From JBCBRD01 sp039819785 (GTDB taxonomy: Bacteria > Pseudomonadota > Alphaproteobacteria > Rhizobiales > Hyphomicrobiaceae): a stretch of DNA of 62,226 bases. Numbering within the stretch: position 1 is the stretch's first letter; each line of letters begins with the position of its first letter. This document shows, piece by piece, positions 17,582-27,136 of the stretch. The position numbers and the translations under genes are program-made. The notes under the pieces were generated by a model that worked only from the letters and a program-made list of their open reading frames with translations, did not search any database and was not told where the DNA came from. Where the stretch lies: contig JBCBRH010000026.1 of NCBI GenBank assembly GCA_039819785.1, forward strand, positions 1-62,226. Reading direction: 5' to 3'.

Positions 17582-19168
17582 GTGACCACGTTCCAGGCCG
17601 CTCTATTCGCGTTTTCCGTTTTGTATATTGCCGTTCTTGGCTGGGTTCTGACCCGCGCCAATCGGAGGGCCACACCCCGTCCAGATGCAAACACCCCTCA
17701 GACGCCGTCAAGCACGCTGGCTGAATACTTCGTCTCCGGCCGCGACGTCGGCATGTGGACCGCGGTTGCCACTCTTGGCGCAACGGAAATCGGTCTGATC
17801 ACCATCGCTTACAACGCCCAAAAAGGCTTCAACGACGGCTTTGCCGCCTTCCACATCGGCATAGCAGCCTTCATTGGCTGTGCCATCGTCGGGATGACCG
17901 GATTGATCGTCCGGCCACTAAGGCGCGAAAACGTTCTGACCATCCCCGAATACTACGGCAAGAGATACGGCCAGGATGTCCGCATACTCGGTGCGAGCGT
18001 CATGGCGCTTGGCGGCATCTTGAACATGGGTCTCTTCTTGAAGGTCGCATCGGTCTTCCTGTTGGCACTGCTCGGCATTGATCCTGGCGCCGGGTGGATC
18101 GCCCCTCTCATGATCGCGCTCGTCGTCATTGCCGTGGCCTATACCGCATATGGTGGAATGCGCTCCGTCATCGCGACCGACGTCGTCCAATTCCTCCTCA
18201 TGGTGTCAGCGATCATCGGTGGCGCAGCCTTCCTCACCACCATCATCCCGCCCAGCACCGCCGCAACAATCATAGCGCAGCAAAAAGGACCTTCCGGCTT
18301 CGATCCCCTGGTGAACGAGAACTTCGGCCTCACCTACGTGATCTGGATGATTTTCGTTGCAGGTATCGTCTCGTCCGCCGTCTGGCCAACAGCACTGTCC
18401 CGCGCACTCTGCATCAAGCAGGAAAAAGATGTCGCGCCCGCATACCTCATCGCATCGGTCGTCTTCATGGGCCGGATGATCCTGCCTGCGTTCCTCGGCG
18501 TGCTGGCCTTCGCCTACTTCAATGGCGGGGCTGATGTCATGCCCGACACGGTCAGGTCCGATCTGCAGTCGAGTTTGGCAAAATACGGAACCGATGCCGA
18601 CCTGGCGGCAACGCCCTTGATGCTCGGCATGGCACTGCCAGAAATCCTCGTCGCCTTTCTCGCAGTGGCCATGTTTGCATCATTCATGTCGACGCAGGAT
18701 GGGTATCTATTCTGCTGGTCATCGATCATCGCGCGCGACATCGCCGGTCCGTTGACAGGCCGCACCGAAGACGTCGGCTTCCAGATCAACGCGACGCGCA
18801 TCGGCATCGTCGCGATCGCTCTTTATGAGGTCTACTGGGGCCTGCTCTATGCGGGCAAGGAAGACATCTGGGATTATCTGGCGGTCTCAGGTTCGATCTA
18901 TTTCTGCTCTGGCGTGGTGATCCTCGTGGGTGGACTGTACTGGAAGCGCGCGACGCGGCGCGGCGCATTACTCGCCCTCGCGTTTGGGTTTTCAGCGATC
19001 GTCGGGCTAGCTCCAGTCAAGGCAGCGCTCGGGCTTGATGCGCTCTCAAGCCCAGCCATCGGCTTTGGCGCAATCGCATTGTCTGCCGCTGCATTCATCA
19101 TCGGATCGCTCAGCGAAACCCCGCCACCTGAAACCGCAACACAACGCGCCGCCACCTCAGGGGCATAA
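17582..19168 (+). CDS. sodium:solute symporter (SSS family)
   Basis: The product is 528 aa with about 13 predicted membrane helices and the family signatures. These are LAEYFVSGRDVGMWTAVATLGATEIG near the first helices, the YGGMRSVIATDVVQ motif, and FASFMSTQDGYLF in the later core. SSS proteins import sugars, amino acids, organic acids, choline or similar with sodium. The substrate cannot be told from sequence alone. The start is a GTG at 17582 with a weak ribosome binding site. Its end lies only 19 bases from the convergent TauE/SafE gene. Confidence 0.88.
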   Translation: MTTFQAALFAFSVLYIAVLGWVLTRANRRATPRPDANTPQTPSSTLAEYFVSGRDVGMWTAVATLGATEIGLITIAYNAQKGFNDGFAAFHIGIAAFIGCAIVGMTGLIVRPLRRENVLTIPEYYGKRYGQDVRILGASVMALGGILNMGLFLKVASVFLLALLGIDPGAGWIAPLMIALVVIAVAYTAYGGMRSVIATDVVQFLLMVSAIIGGAAFLTTIIPPSTAATIIAQQKGPSGFDPLVNENFGLTYVIWMIFVAGIVSSAVWPTALSRALCIKQEKDVAPAYLIASVVFMGRMILPAFLGVLAFAYFNGGADVMPDTVRSDLQSSLAKYGTDADLAATPLMLGMALPEILVAFLAVAMFASFMSTQDGYLFCWSSIIARDIAGPLTGRTEDVGFQINATRIGIVAIALYEVYWGLLYAGKEDIWDYLAVSGSIYFCSGVVILVGGLYWKRATRRGALLALAFGFSAIVGLAPVKAALGLDALSSPAIGFGAIALSAAAFIIGSLSETPPPETATQRAATSGA

Positions 19169-19187
19169 CCTACAAGAACGTGCGCGC

Positions 19188-19997
19188 TCAGCCCTTCATC
19201 GCCAGTAGATAGGCCGCATAAAGCAGCACGACCGACAAGATCAGCCGCAACAGCCAGTCTGGAATAATCCCGATCAAGCGGGAACCCAGCAAAATACCTG
19301 GGATCGACCCCACGAGGAGCGCACCCAGCAACCCAAACTCGACGTTGCCCATCGACAGATGACCAGCACCGGAAAGAGCGGCAAGCGGAATGGCATGAAC
19401 GATGTCCGTACCCACGACGCGCCGCGCAATGAGGCTGGGATAAAGAGCCGTCAAGACGGCAACGCCGATGGCACCAGCTCCAACTGACGTCAATGTCACC
19501 AGCACACCCAGCACAATCCCAAAACCGACGGTCAGGATCGGTCGCGGTGCCGTATAACCGTTTTCAAGATCAGGTTGCCTACGCATCATGATCGGGACCA
19601 GTGGGATCGCAATCGCACTCACGACCAGCGCGACTGCGAGGATCTTGCGGATCGAAGCGGCAAGCGCGTCTGTATCGATTGTTGAAGTGCTCAAAAAAAC
19701 CAGCGTCGCGACAGTCGCCAGCAGACTACCCATGGCGAGGTAGCCGAGGATGCCCCAATTCACATTGCCAAGCCGGTGATGTCGCCAGGCTGCGCTGGCC
19801 TTCGTCACGGATGCGAAGATCAGGTCCGTACCAACGGCGACAGCGGGCGCAATTCCAAAGCCAGAGATGAGCATGGGCGTCGTCAGCGCGCCTGCCCCGA
19901 CCCCGGTCATCCCGACGAGAAAGCCGACCGCGAAGCCCCCCGCTGCAATCACTGGAAAGGGGCCATAAGAAAACAAGCTGGCGATCAATGCGTCCAT
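19188..19997 (-). CDS. TauE/SafE-family membrane transporter
   Basis: The product is 269 aa with seven to eight hydrophobic helices and the two repeated family motifs: GMTGVGAGALTTPMLI in the first half and TSVGAGAIGVAVL in the second. TauE/SafE proteins are proposed exporters of sulfite, sulfoacetate or related organosulfur anions. The gene lies about 170 bp downstream of cysN on the same strand, so a role in sulfate or sulfite movement linked to the cys operon is a reasonable inference. It may be co-transcribed; no terminator was recognised in the gap. Confidence 0.88.
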   Translation of the reverse strand: MDALIASLFSYGPFPVIAAGGFAVGFLVGMTGVGAGALTTPMLISGFGIAPAVAVGTDLIFASVTKASAAWRHHRLGNVNWGILGYLAMGSLLATVATLVFLSTSTIDTDALAASIRKILAVALVVSAIAIPLVPIMMRRQPDLENGYTAPRPILTVGFGIVLGVLVTLTSVGAGAIGVAVLTALYPSLIARRVVGTDIVHAIPLAALSGAGHLSMGNVEFGLLGALLVGSIPGILLGSRLIGIIPDWLLRLILSVVLLYAAYLLAMKG

Positions 19998-20170
19998 GTC
20001 GAAAGTATCCGCTGAAGTCGCTCAATCCTGCAAGCAAACGCAGCCCGGCGGACAACAAACCATAAAAATCAAGAAACGAACAAACTGCTTTTGCTCGAAA
20101 CGCATATCTCAGCGGAAATTCAGAGACATAGCGCGAATGCGCAACACTCAGTAGGCATCATTCAGCATCA

Positions 20171-21748
20171 TCAATCAATATCGACGGTATATGAAGCGCC
20201 CGCCGCCGACAAAATCTTTCCAACTTCGCGCGCCCGCCGTTTGAACTCTTCGCGGTCAGAAGCGCTGTCCCCGAGGTCAGCGCAAACACCAGCTGAGAGA
20301 ACGGCGCGGTCCAGGACAAATTGCTGTATTTCCGAATGGCCCCCAGACGGGGTTTCCACCCGTCCATCTCGACCATGATACAGGCGCGTCACCGTTCCAC
20401 CAGCGACAGACGCACCGGTCAGCGCATCGACAATCATGAACGTCCCGACACCTGTTTCATCTGAAAACAAGTCAACCACAGCAGCCCGACCGAGGGTGAT
20501 CTCGGCCAATGCGATATCATTCATGGAACACGCATAATCACTCGGCCCACTGGTCAGCGTCTCAAGGTCGAGCAGCGCCTGAATGTCGAATTTTTCAATC
20601 GCAACCATGTCGGTTGAAGTGCGCAACACATATTTCGAGGTGAGCTCGTAAGGTTCATCCGACAACCACACGAGCTGCGCATCGAACCGCGCTGTCGGCA
20701 CCGCCGGCGCCTTACGAACGGACAGCACAGCACCTCTGGCGATATCAAGATCGGTATCCAGCTCAAGCGCCGCCGCATGACCTTTACGGGCCATCGGCAG
20801 ATCGCCATCCATCGTTACGATCCGCTGCACCTTTGCAGCCCGCCCGCTAAGCGCATCGAACACCTCATCACCGACCGTGACCCGGCCCGAAGCGACCGTG
20901 CCCGCCAGCCCGCGAAAATCCTGACGGTCCCAAAGCACCATCTGCACGGGAAAACGAAATGCGCCGTCATCATGCGACACCTTCGGCAACGTTGCATTCA
21001 GTGCCGCGATGAGCGTGGGCCCATCATACCAGGGCGTGTGCGGCGATGGCGTCGCGACGTTGTCACCACCAAGAGCGGCCACGGGAATAGCGCTAGCGTC
21101 TTCAAACCCGAACCGCGTCACCAGCCCTTTGAAATCGTTTTCGATTTGCCTGAAACGCTCTTCGGCAAAGTCGACGAGATCCATCTTGTTGACCGCCAGG
21201 ATCACACGCCGGACACCCATGAGATCGAGGATCGCCGCATGCCTCCGCGTTTGCCGTTTGATGCCGTGTCGTGCATCGGTCAATAGAATCGCGACATCCG
21301 CATGGCTGGCCCCACTGGCCATGTTGCGGGTGTATTGCTCATGTCCGGGACTGTCGATGATGACGTAGCGCCGCGCCTCGGTATCGAAAAACCGCCACGC
21401 AATATCAATCGTGATCCCCTGCTCACGCTCAGCCGCCAGCCCATCCACAAGGCGGGAAAAGTCCGGCTGCCCATCAGCTGTTATGGCACCAGCCAACAAC
21501 TGGGCACGCTGGTCCTCGTGCAGGTCTGACGCATCCCACAACAACCGGCCGATCAGTGTCGATTTCCCATCATCCACCGACCCGCACGTTAAAAGCCGCA
21601 AACTGTCCTTGGGACCTTCACCCAGTCCGGTTTCGTCATCCAAAACGAGCGCACTCAGACGCGTCACTGTTTCCGTTTCGCCGGCATGAATGTCGCCACC
21701 TGGAGCATCATCCAGAAGGGCCTCGGCACTTGATAGAGCGCTCATCAA
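20171..21748 (-). CDS. cysN: sulfate adenylyltransferase subunit 1 (GTPase)
   Basis: The product is 525 aa. The GTPase domain has P-loop CGSVDDGKSTLIGRLLWD, switch motif DSPGHEQYTRN and NKMDLVD, followed by EF-Tu-like beta domains. CysN with CysD makes APS from sulfate and ATP, driven by GTP hydrolysis. There is no C-terminal APS kinase (CysC) domain as in NodQ/CysNC fusions, in line with a pathway that stops at APS. The start overlaps the cysD stop by four bases. Confidence 0.96.
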   Translation of the reverse strand: MMSALSSAEALLDDAPGGDIHAGETETVTRLSALVLDDETGLGEGPKDSLRLLTCGSVDDGKSTLIGRLLWDASDLHEDQRAQLLAGAITADGQPDFSRLVDGLAAEREQGITIDIAWRFFDTEARRYVIIDSPGHEQYTRNMASGASHADVAILLTDARHGIKRQTRRHAAILDLMGVRRVILAVNKMDLVDFAEERFRQIENDFKGLVTRFGFEDASAIPVAALGGDNVATPSPHTPWYDGPTLIAALNATLPKVSHDDGAFRFPVQMVLWDRQDFRGLAGTVASGRVTVGDEVFDALSGRAAKVQRIVTMDGDLPMARKGHAAALELDTDLDIARGAVLSVRKAPAVPTARFDAQLVWLSDEPYELTSKYVLRTSTDMVAIEKFDIQALLDLETLTSGPSDYACSMNDIALAEITLGRAAVVDLFSDETGVGTFMIVDALTGASVAGGTVTRLYHGRDGRVETPSGGHSEIQQFVLDRAVLSAGVCADLGDSASDREEFKRRAREVGKILSAAGASYTVDID

Positions 21749-22650
21749 AAATACCCCTCTTGCTTTTTCTTCTCCATGGCGCTGGCCTCATCGTGGTCGA
21801 TCAGCCGCCCCTGGCGCTCCGATGTCTTGGCCGCCACGGTCTCGTAGACCGCCTGCTCAATCGTCGTGGCCGTACTTTCGACGGCCGCTGTTAACGGCCA
21901 GCAGCCAAGCGTTCTGAACCGCACCATTTTCGGCGTCATCACTTCGCCATCGCGCAGTGTGATCCGATCATCATCGACCACGAGCAATTGCCCGCCCCGT
22001 TCAATCGTTGGCCGCTCTGCCGCCATATAGAGCGGCACCACATCGAGTTTTTCGCGGAGGATGTAGCGCCAGATATCGCGCTCGGTCCAATTGGAGAGCG
22101 GAAACACGCGTGCCGTCTCACCACTTCCCAGCCGGCCATTCAGAATTGACCACATCTCAGGACGCTGTTTGCGCGGATCCCAACGATGGCCCGCAGACCG
22201 AAAGGAAAACACGCGCTCCTTGGCACGGCTGGCTTCTTCGTCGCGGCGCGCGCCACCGAAAGCAGCATCAAAACCGTGCTGGTCCAGCGCCTGTTTCAGC
22301 GCCTGCGTCTTCATCACATCCGTGTAAAGCGATGGCGCATAATCAAACGGATTGATGTTCTTCGCCTTGCCATCCGCATTCGTGTGAACAATCAGCTCAA
22401 GTCCAAAGTCCCGGACAGTTCTGTCGCGAAAGGCGATCATGTCCTTGAACTTCCAGGTCGTATCGATGTGCAACAACGGAAACGGCGGCAGCTGCGGATA
22501 GAATGCTTTCCGTGCAAGGTGCAGCAGGACCGTGGAGTCCTTGCCGATGGAGTACATCAAAACCGGCTTGCGGAACTGTGCAGCCGCCTCCCGGAAAATA
22601 TGAATGCTCTCGGCTTCCAAAAGGTCGAGATGCGATAACGGTGCGCTCAT
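21745..22650 (-). CDS. cysD: sulfate adenylyltransferase subunit 2
   Basis: The product is 301 aa, the family's standard length. The PP-loop motif YSIGKDSTVLLHLA near residue 35 and the following HIDTTWKFKDMI pattern identify CysD, the subunit that forms adenylyl sulfate. The C-terminal half has the GGARRDEEASRAKERVFSFR and WTERDIWRYI blocks. The start overlaps the cysH stop by four bases and the end overlaps cysN by four, so cysH, cysD and cysN form a tightly coupled unit. Confidence 0.97.
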   Translation of the reverse strand: MSAPLSHLDLLEAESIHIFREAAAQFRKPVLMYSIGKDSTVLLHLARKAFYPQLPPFPLLHIDTTWKFKDMIAFRDRTVRDFGLELIVHTNADGKAKNINPFDYAPSLYTDVMKTQALKQALDQHGFDAAFGGARRDEEASRAKERVFSFRSAGHRWDPRKQRPEMWSILNGRLGSGETARVFPLSNWTERDIWRYILREKLDVVPLYMAAERPTIERGGQLLVVDDDRITLRDGEVMTPKMVRFRTLGCWPLTAAVESTATTIEQAVYETVAAKTSERQGRLIDHDEASAMEKKKQEGYF

Positions 22651-23498
22651 GCTCCCGCTCCTTCTGTCTCAGTCTTGCGTTTATTGGTTGTCACGACCGG
22701 CGCATTCGGACCATCACCAGTCGAACGGCCAGCATCCCTCACAGGCACATGCAATCCGCACTCCTTGCCGTCCTCATTTTCCCACCACCAGCGCCCGGCC
22801 CGGATCTCTTCACCAGGCTGGGTGGCGCGCGTGCACGGCTGGCACCCAATCGATGGATATCCTTTCTCGTGCAGCGCATTGACCGGGACGGAATGCTGGC
22901 CCACGTAAGCTTCCAGCCAGTCCAGTGACCAGTCCGCGAGAGGGTTGACCTTGATGAGCTGAAATGACGGATCGTACTCAGCAAAACCCACACTACGCCG
23001 GCCAGCCGACTGCGAACGCCTCAACCCGGTCAGCCAGACAGCCGCACCCTCAAGAGACCGGTTCAGCGGTCTCACCTTGCGCACATCGCAACACGCCTTG
23101 CGTGCTTCGACCGACGCACGAAAACCCATCACCCCATCACGCGAAATCAACACTTCGGTCTCGGCGGCGTCCGGCGCAACAACGCGGATCGCCCCAACAG
23201 TCCGCCGGTACCGCATGTTGGATCGGTCCAGCAAATCAAGCGTCTCAGGAAAATGCCGTCCGGTATCCAGCGTGAACACATCGACATCAATGGCGCTTTC
23301 ACCCAGCGCATGCAGCAACGCCTGATCCTCAAGTCCAAGACTGGTCGAAAACGCGATCCGCCCGGGCACAGCCTTCGCGATCATCCGCAACCGCGTGACG
23401 ATATCGCCTTCCTGCTCAAGCGCAGCATCCAGCGTCTGGGCAAGCCGCACCAGCTGATCCGGTGTACGTTGCTTGATGAGTGTCATCTGCGACATCAA
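22647..23498 (-). CDS. cysH: adenylyl-sulfate (APS) reductase, assimilatory, Fe-S type
   Basis: The product is 283 aa of the PAPS/APS reductase family. It has the two cysteine pairs that bind a [4Fe-4S] cluster: CCDVRKV in the middle and GCQPCT further on. The ECGLH motif near the C-terminus carries the catalytic Cys. PAPS reductases of enteric bacteria lack the cluster pairs, so this enzyme should use APS directly and release sulfite and AMP. That fits the absence of an APS kinase in the operon. The C-terminus after ECGLHV is a short variable tail. It is translationally coupled to the DUF934 gene upstream and cysD downstream. Confidence 0.93.
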   Translation of the reverse strand: MMSQMTLIKQRTPDQLVRLAQTLDAALEQEGDIVTRLRMIAKAVPGRIAFSTSLGLEDQALLHALGESAIDVDVFTLDTGRHFPETLDLLDRSNMRYRRTVGAIRVVAPDAAETEVLISRDGVMGFRASVEARKACCDVRKVRPLNRSLEGAAVWLTGLRRSQSAGRRSVGFAEYDPSFQLIKVNPLADWSLDWLEAYVGQHSVPVNALHEKGYPSIGCQPCTRATQPGEEIRAGRWWWENEDGKECGLHVPVRDAGRSTGDGPNAPVVTTNKRKTETEGAGA

Positions 23499-24064
23499 AC
23501 GGGCTCCCCCGCGACGGCCGCAAAATCCGAACTACGCGCGCGGCGCTGCCACTGGCGGCCTGCATCAGGGGCCTGATAGATATGATCAAGTCCCTTGAAC
23601 GCACCGCTCTTAAGCGCCGACACCGTCGGCCCATGCGAGATGGAGAATGCATCGAACCCGCACCGGACCATCAATGGGATCTGATCAATCAGAACGTCGC
23701 CCGTCGCAAGAAGCTCTCCGCTGTAGCCGAGGCGGTCGCGCAACGACCGGGCAACCGAATACCCGCGGCCATCGGTAAACTTCGGGAAATCGATCGCAAC
23801 GACGGGTGCATCCAATAGCTTGGGCAGCACGTCATCATCGACATCCGCAGGCTGGATAAAAACGCCGACCCGCTGTGCGGTCTCATTCGTAGGTACGCGG
23901 CTCAACAACGCAGGCGTTCCCCAGCTGGCAACGGGGACCAGCAAAACATCCGCCCGCAAAGCAGCGGTTTGTTCATCACCGGCCAGACCCGCATCGTCAC
24001 CGATCCGGAGATAGCTCTCGGACACGAGGGCGCCTGAACGAAATACATTTGGCAAAACGTGCAT
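23495..24064 (-). CDS. DUF934 family protein of the sulfate-assimilation operon
   Basis: The product is 189 aa. The conserved core VGVFIQPADVDDDVLPKLLDAPVVAIDFPKF is broken up here only for reference; the features to note are FPKFTDGRGYS and LRDRLGY, typical of DUF934. The family is nearly always encoded next to cysI/cysH in Proteobacteria and is thought to be an oxidoreductase-associated accessory factor, without a proven reaction. ATG 24064 was chosen over an upstream extension because AGGAGG stands nine bases before it, inside the end of cysI. It overlaps cysH by four bases. Confidence 0.9.
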   Translation of the reverse strand: MHVLPNVFRSGALVSESYLRIGDDAGLAGDEQTAALRADVLLVPVASWGTPALLSRVPTNETAQRVGVFIQPADVDDDVLPKLLDAPVVAIDFPKFTDGRGYSVARSLRDRLGYSGELLATGDVLIDQIPLMVRCGFDAFSISHGPTVSALKSGAFKGLDHIYQAPDAGRQWQRRARSSDFAAVAGEPV

Positions 24065-24068
24065 GGGA

Positions 24069-25796
24069 TCAAGCCTCCTGCAATTGGGCGTTTTGGGCGG
24101 ACGTTCCAGCACCCAACGCAGCATCACCCGCCTGTGCTGGCGCCGCGCCGTACAGCGCCTCCTTGAAGGGTGACATCCCCAACCGGCGATACGCCTGCAG
24201 GAATGTTTCATCCTGGTTCAGCCGCAAATCGAGATAGGTCGAAACCACCTTTTGGATGGCATCTCCTATGTCTTCCGCCGCAAAACTCGGGCCTACGATT
24301 TTGCCGATATCCGCGTCGTCCTTCGGGCTCCCGCCGAGCGTAATTTGATAGTGCTCGGTCCCCTTTTTATCGACGCCGAGAACACCGATGTTGCCAGCAT
24401 GATGATGCCCGCATGCGTTGATGCAGCCGGAGATATTCAGGCGCAGTGGGCCGATCGTCTCAACGAGTTTCTGGTCTGTGAACCGCAGCGCGATATCCTG
24501 AGCGATGGGGATCGCCCGCGCGTTTGCAAGGTTGCAGTAGTCCAGCCCGGGGCACGAGATAATATCGGTGATCAGTTCCGTGTTCCCGGTCGCCAGACCC
24601 GCATTTACAAGTGCATCGTAAACAGCGATCAAGTCCGCCGCTGCCACATTGGGAATGACGAGGTTCTGCTGATAGGTGACCCTGATTTCATCATGGCCGA
24701 ACCGCTCTGCCAGATCGGCAACAATGTCCATCTGATCCGCGCTGGCATCGCCGGGGATTTTGCCGGGTTCCTTCAGTGAAATATTGACGATTGCGTGCCC
24801 GGCCACCCGGTGCGGCAGGACGTTGTTGCGCACCCAGGCGGAGAACGCGGGGTCATCGGCTTTCCTTTCGGTCACAGCCAGATCCACGATCTCTGCGGCA
24901 ACCAACGGTTTTGCTTCAAAATAGGCAGCAATCCGGGCGTACTCTTCCGCAGGCAAGTCAACTTCAGGCGCATCAATTGTTGCCCATTCGGCCTCGACTT
25001 CATCGCGGAATTGATCGATCCCGAGAGCATTGACGAGGATCTTGATCCGCGCCTTGTAGATGTTGTCCCGTCGGCCGTGCCGGTTATAGACGCGCATCAC
25101 GGCCTCGAGATACGACAGCAGCCGGTCCTTCGTTAAGAAGCCCTTGATCTCCTGCGCGACATACGGCGTGCGGCCCTGACCACCACCAACGTAGATGGCA
25201 AAACCGGTCTGTCCGCCTTCACCCTTCACGATCCGGATGCCGATATCGTGGAACAATACGGCTGCGCGATCCTCGGCGGCACCGGTAATGGCAATCTTGA
25301 ATTTGCGCGGCAAAAACAAGAACTCCGGATGGACCGTGGACCACTGCCGCATGATTTCAGCCCAGACGCGCGGGTCTTCGATTTCGTCTAGAGCAACACC
25401 GGCGTAAGGATCAGCAGTAACATTGCGAATGCAATTCCCGCTTGTTTGGATCGCATGCATCTCGACGTCAGCTAGGGCCTCAAGGATCGCAGGCGCATCC
25501 TCTAGCTTGATCCAGTTGTACTGAATGTTTTGCCGCGTCGTGAAATGGCCAAACCCGCGATCCCACTTGCGCGCGATGAAAGCCAACTGCCGCATCTGCC
25601 GCGCCGACAAAACGCCGTAGGGAACCGCGACCCGCAGCATGTAGGCATGCAGCTGAAGATAAAGACCGTTCTGCAGCCGCAACGGGCGGAACTGCTCTTC
25701 GCTCAGATCACCCGACAGCCGCCGCGCAACCTGATCACCAAACTGGCGGGTCCGCTCTTGCACGAAACCGTGGTCAAATTCGTCATAGCGGTACAT
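24069..25796 (-). CDS. cysI: assimilatory sulfite reductase, siroheme [4Fe-4S] hemoprotein
   Basis: The product is 575 aa with the two-fold nitrite/sulfite reductase repeat. Cluster and siroheme ligands are visible as SCPGLDYC (C-x5-C) and GCINACGHHH (C-x3-C) in the C-terminal half; TTRQNIQYNWI is the conserved N-terminal block. It reduces sulfite to sulfide with six electrons. There is no CysJ flavoprotein gene nearby, and a [2Fe-2S] ferredoxin starts the operon, so electrons probably come from ferredoxin. A SUMT gene upstream supplies the siroheme precursor. ATG 25796 has a GAGG-type ribosome binding site. Confidence 0.93.
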   Translation of the reverse strand: MYRYDEFDHGFVQERTRQFGDQVARRLSGDLSEEQFRPLRLQNGLYLQLHAYMLRVAVPYGVLSARQMRQLAFIARKWDRGFGHFTTRQNIQYNWIKLEDAPAILEALADVEMHAIQTSGNCIRNVTADPYAGVALDEIEDPRVWAEIMRQWSTVHPEFLFLPRKFKIAITGAAEDRAAVLFHDIGIRIVKGEGGQTGFAIYVGGGQGRTPYVAQEIKGFLTKDRLLSYLEAVMRVYNRHGRRDNIYKARIKILVNALGIDQFRDEVEAEWATIDAPEVDLPAEEYARIAAYFEAKPLVAAEIVDLAVTERKADDPAFSAWVRNNVLPHRVAGHAIVNISLKEPGKIPGDASADQMDIVADLAERFGHDEIRVTYQQNLVIPNVAAADLIAVYDALVNAGLATGNTELITDIISCPGLDYCNLANARAIPIAQDIALRFTDQKLVETIGPLRLNISGCINACGHHHAGNIGVLGVDKKGTEHYQITLGGSPKDDADIGKIVGPSFAAEDIGDAIQKVVSTYLDLRLNQDETFLQAYRRLGMSPFKEALYGAAPAQAGDAALGAGTSAQNAQLQEA

Positions 25797-25920
25797 GGCC
25801 GCGTCCTCTTCTCAGTGTAAACAAGCCGGTCTCAAGACCCGCCGGAGACTTAAAAATTGCAGATAGCTCGAATTTCACGCTGACATCGCCTACTGCCCGC
25901 AGTGTCATTTCCTGCGATCT

Positions 25921-26199
25921 TCAAACGACCGGCTCGACGGTGGGACCGTGGGCAGCGCGGATGGTCTCTCGAACCGACTTTGCGAAAGCAACGCCGTCTG
26001 TCACCTCGACATCGAAGAGATAGGTAGAGATCACATCCTGCCTCTGAACCGCTTCGTCAGCGGCCCGTTCAAGCAACGCCGCCTCAGCTTCAGTATGTGC
26101 CACCTGCGCATCCGCGAGACGCCGGACCCATTGATGATCTTCCCCGAGATAGACGACATCACCGGAACGGAGCAGATTGGCTGTCATGACTTTAGGCAT
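25921..26199 (-). CDS. DUF2849 family protein
   Basis: The product is about 92 aa, starting MPKVMTANLLRSGDVVYL, which is the DUF2849 N-terminal signature. ATG 26199 lies inside the end of cobA (eight-base overlap), indicating coupled translation. DUF2849 genes sit between the SUMT and sulfite reductase genes in many Alphaproteobacteria; the function is unknown, and a small accessory role to sulfite reductase is inferred from that context only. A longer upstream extension of the frame was rejected as antisense-like. Confidence 0.88.
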   Translation of the reverse strand: MPKVMTANLLRSGDVVYLGEDHQWVRRLADAQVAHTEAEAALLERAADEAVQRQDVISTYLFDVEVTDGVAFAKSVRETIRAAHGPTVEPVV

Positions 26200-27130
26200 G
26201 GGACATCTCCTGCAACGCGAGCGAAAACGCCGACCCAACTGGAGTGTTCTTGACGGTTTGGACCACATGCTCGACATCACCAGCAGGCGCCAGGCCAGCC
26301 ACTTCGCCAATCAGCAAAACCGCAGGCCCTTTGAGCGCCAACTCGGATGTCTTTTCCGCCAACACATCTAGTGTGGTTGCGACCCGTCTTTCATCAGCTT
26401 GCGAAGCACGCTCAACGGCGATGACCGGTGTGGCCTCCGACCAGCCTTCGGCAATGAGATGGGCACCCAACAGGTGCGCGGTTGAAACACCCATATAGAC
26501 CGCAAGCGTGCTGCCGCCGGCTTTCAAAGCCTTGAAGTCAAGCCCGCCAAAATCAGGAGCGGTATCACCGGGCGCGTGTCCCGACAAAAACGTCACGGTG
26601 CGCGCAAAGTCCCGATGCGTCAGCGGGATTTGCAGCGATGCCGCCGCCGCAGCCGCAGCCGTGATGCCAGGCACCACCTCGCACCTGATACCCGAAGCCC
26701 TCAGGCAATCAATTTCCTCACCGCCACGTCCAAACATGAAGGGGTCTCCGCCCTTCAGCCGCACGACATTCAATCCACGCCGCGCGTGATGAACGATCAA
26801 CGCGTTGATCTCGGCCTGCGTTTTCGAATGACGGCCTTTGGCTTTGCCGACACTGATAATTTCAGCATCAGCCCGCGCAAGGCGCAGCACATCCTCACCG
26901 ACAAGATAGTCGGTCAACACGACTTCGGCCTCTGCGATGGCGCGAACGGCGCGGACAGTGAGAAGGTCAGCATCACCAGGTCCTGCACCCACCAGGGTCA
27001 CGAAGCCGACTTGCCGCGTTGCCAGCTTGGCAGGCGCTGAAAAATCCGTCGTCCAGGCACCAAAATCAAATGGGCTTTCCTCCGTCTGATGATCGACGAA
27101 TGCGGGTGCTTTTTGTGTATCAAATGTCAT
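26192..27130 (-). CDS. cobA: uroporphyrinogen-III C-methyltransferase (SUMT)
   Basis: The product is 312 aa. The methyltransferase core starts near residue 40 with VTLVGAGPGDADLLTVRA and includes VVRLKGGDPFMFGRGGEE and VVPGITAAAAAAA, all diagnostic for SUMT. It makes precorrin-2, used here for siroheme of the adjacent sulfite reductase. The first about 35 residues form a non-conserved extension. It lacks the CysG dehydrogenase/ferrochelatase domain, so those steps must be encoded elsewhere. The symbol could equally be cysG or sirA-like by local convention. Confidence 0.94.
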   Translation of the reverse strand: MTFDTQKAPAFVDHQTEESPFDFGAWTTDFSAPAKLATRQVGFVTLVGAGPGDADLLTVRAVRAIAEAEVVLTDYLVGEDVLRLARADAEIISVGKAKGRHSKTQAEINALIVHHARRGLNVVRLKGGDPFMFGRGGEEIDCLRASGIRCEVVPGITAAAAAAASLQIPLTHRDFARTVTFLSGHAPGDTAPDFGGLDFKALKAGGSTLAVYMGVSTAHLLGAHLIAEGWSEATPVIAVERASQADERRVATTLDVLAEKTSELALKGPAVLLIGEVAGLAPAGDVEHVVQTVKNTPVGSAFSLALQEMSHA

Positions 27131-27136
27131 GATCGT

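Noticed and set aside
22647..23498. PAPS reductase as the identity of CysH
   Set aside because: The Fe-S cysteine pairs are present and no APS kinase is encoded, so an APS reductase fits better.
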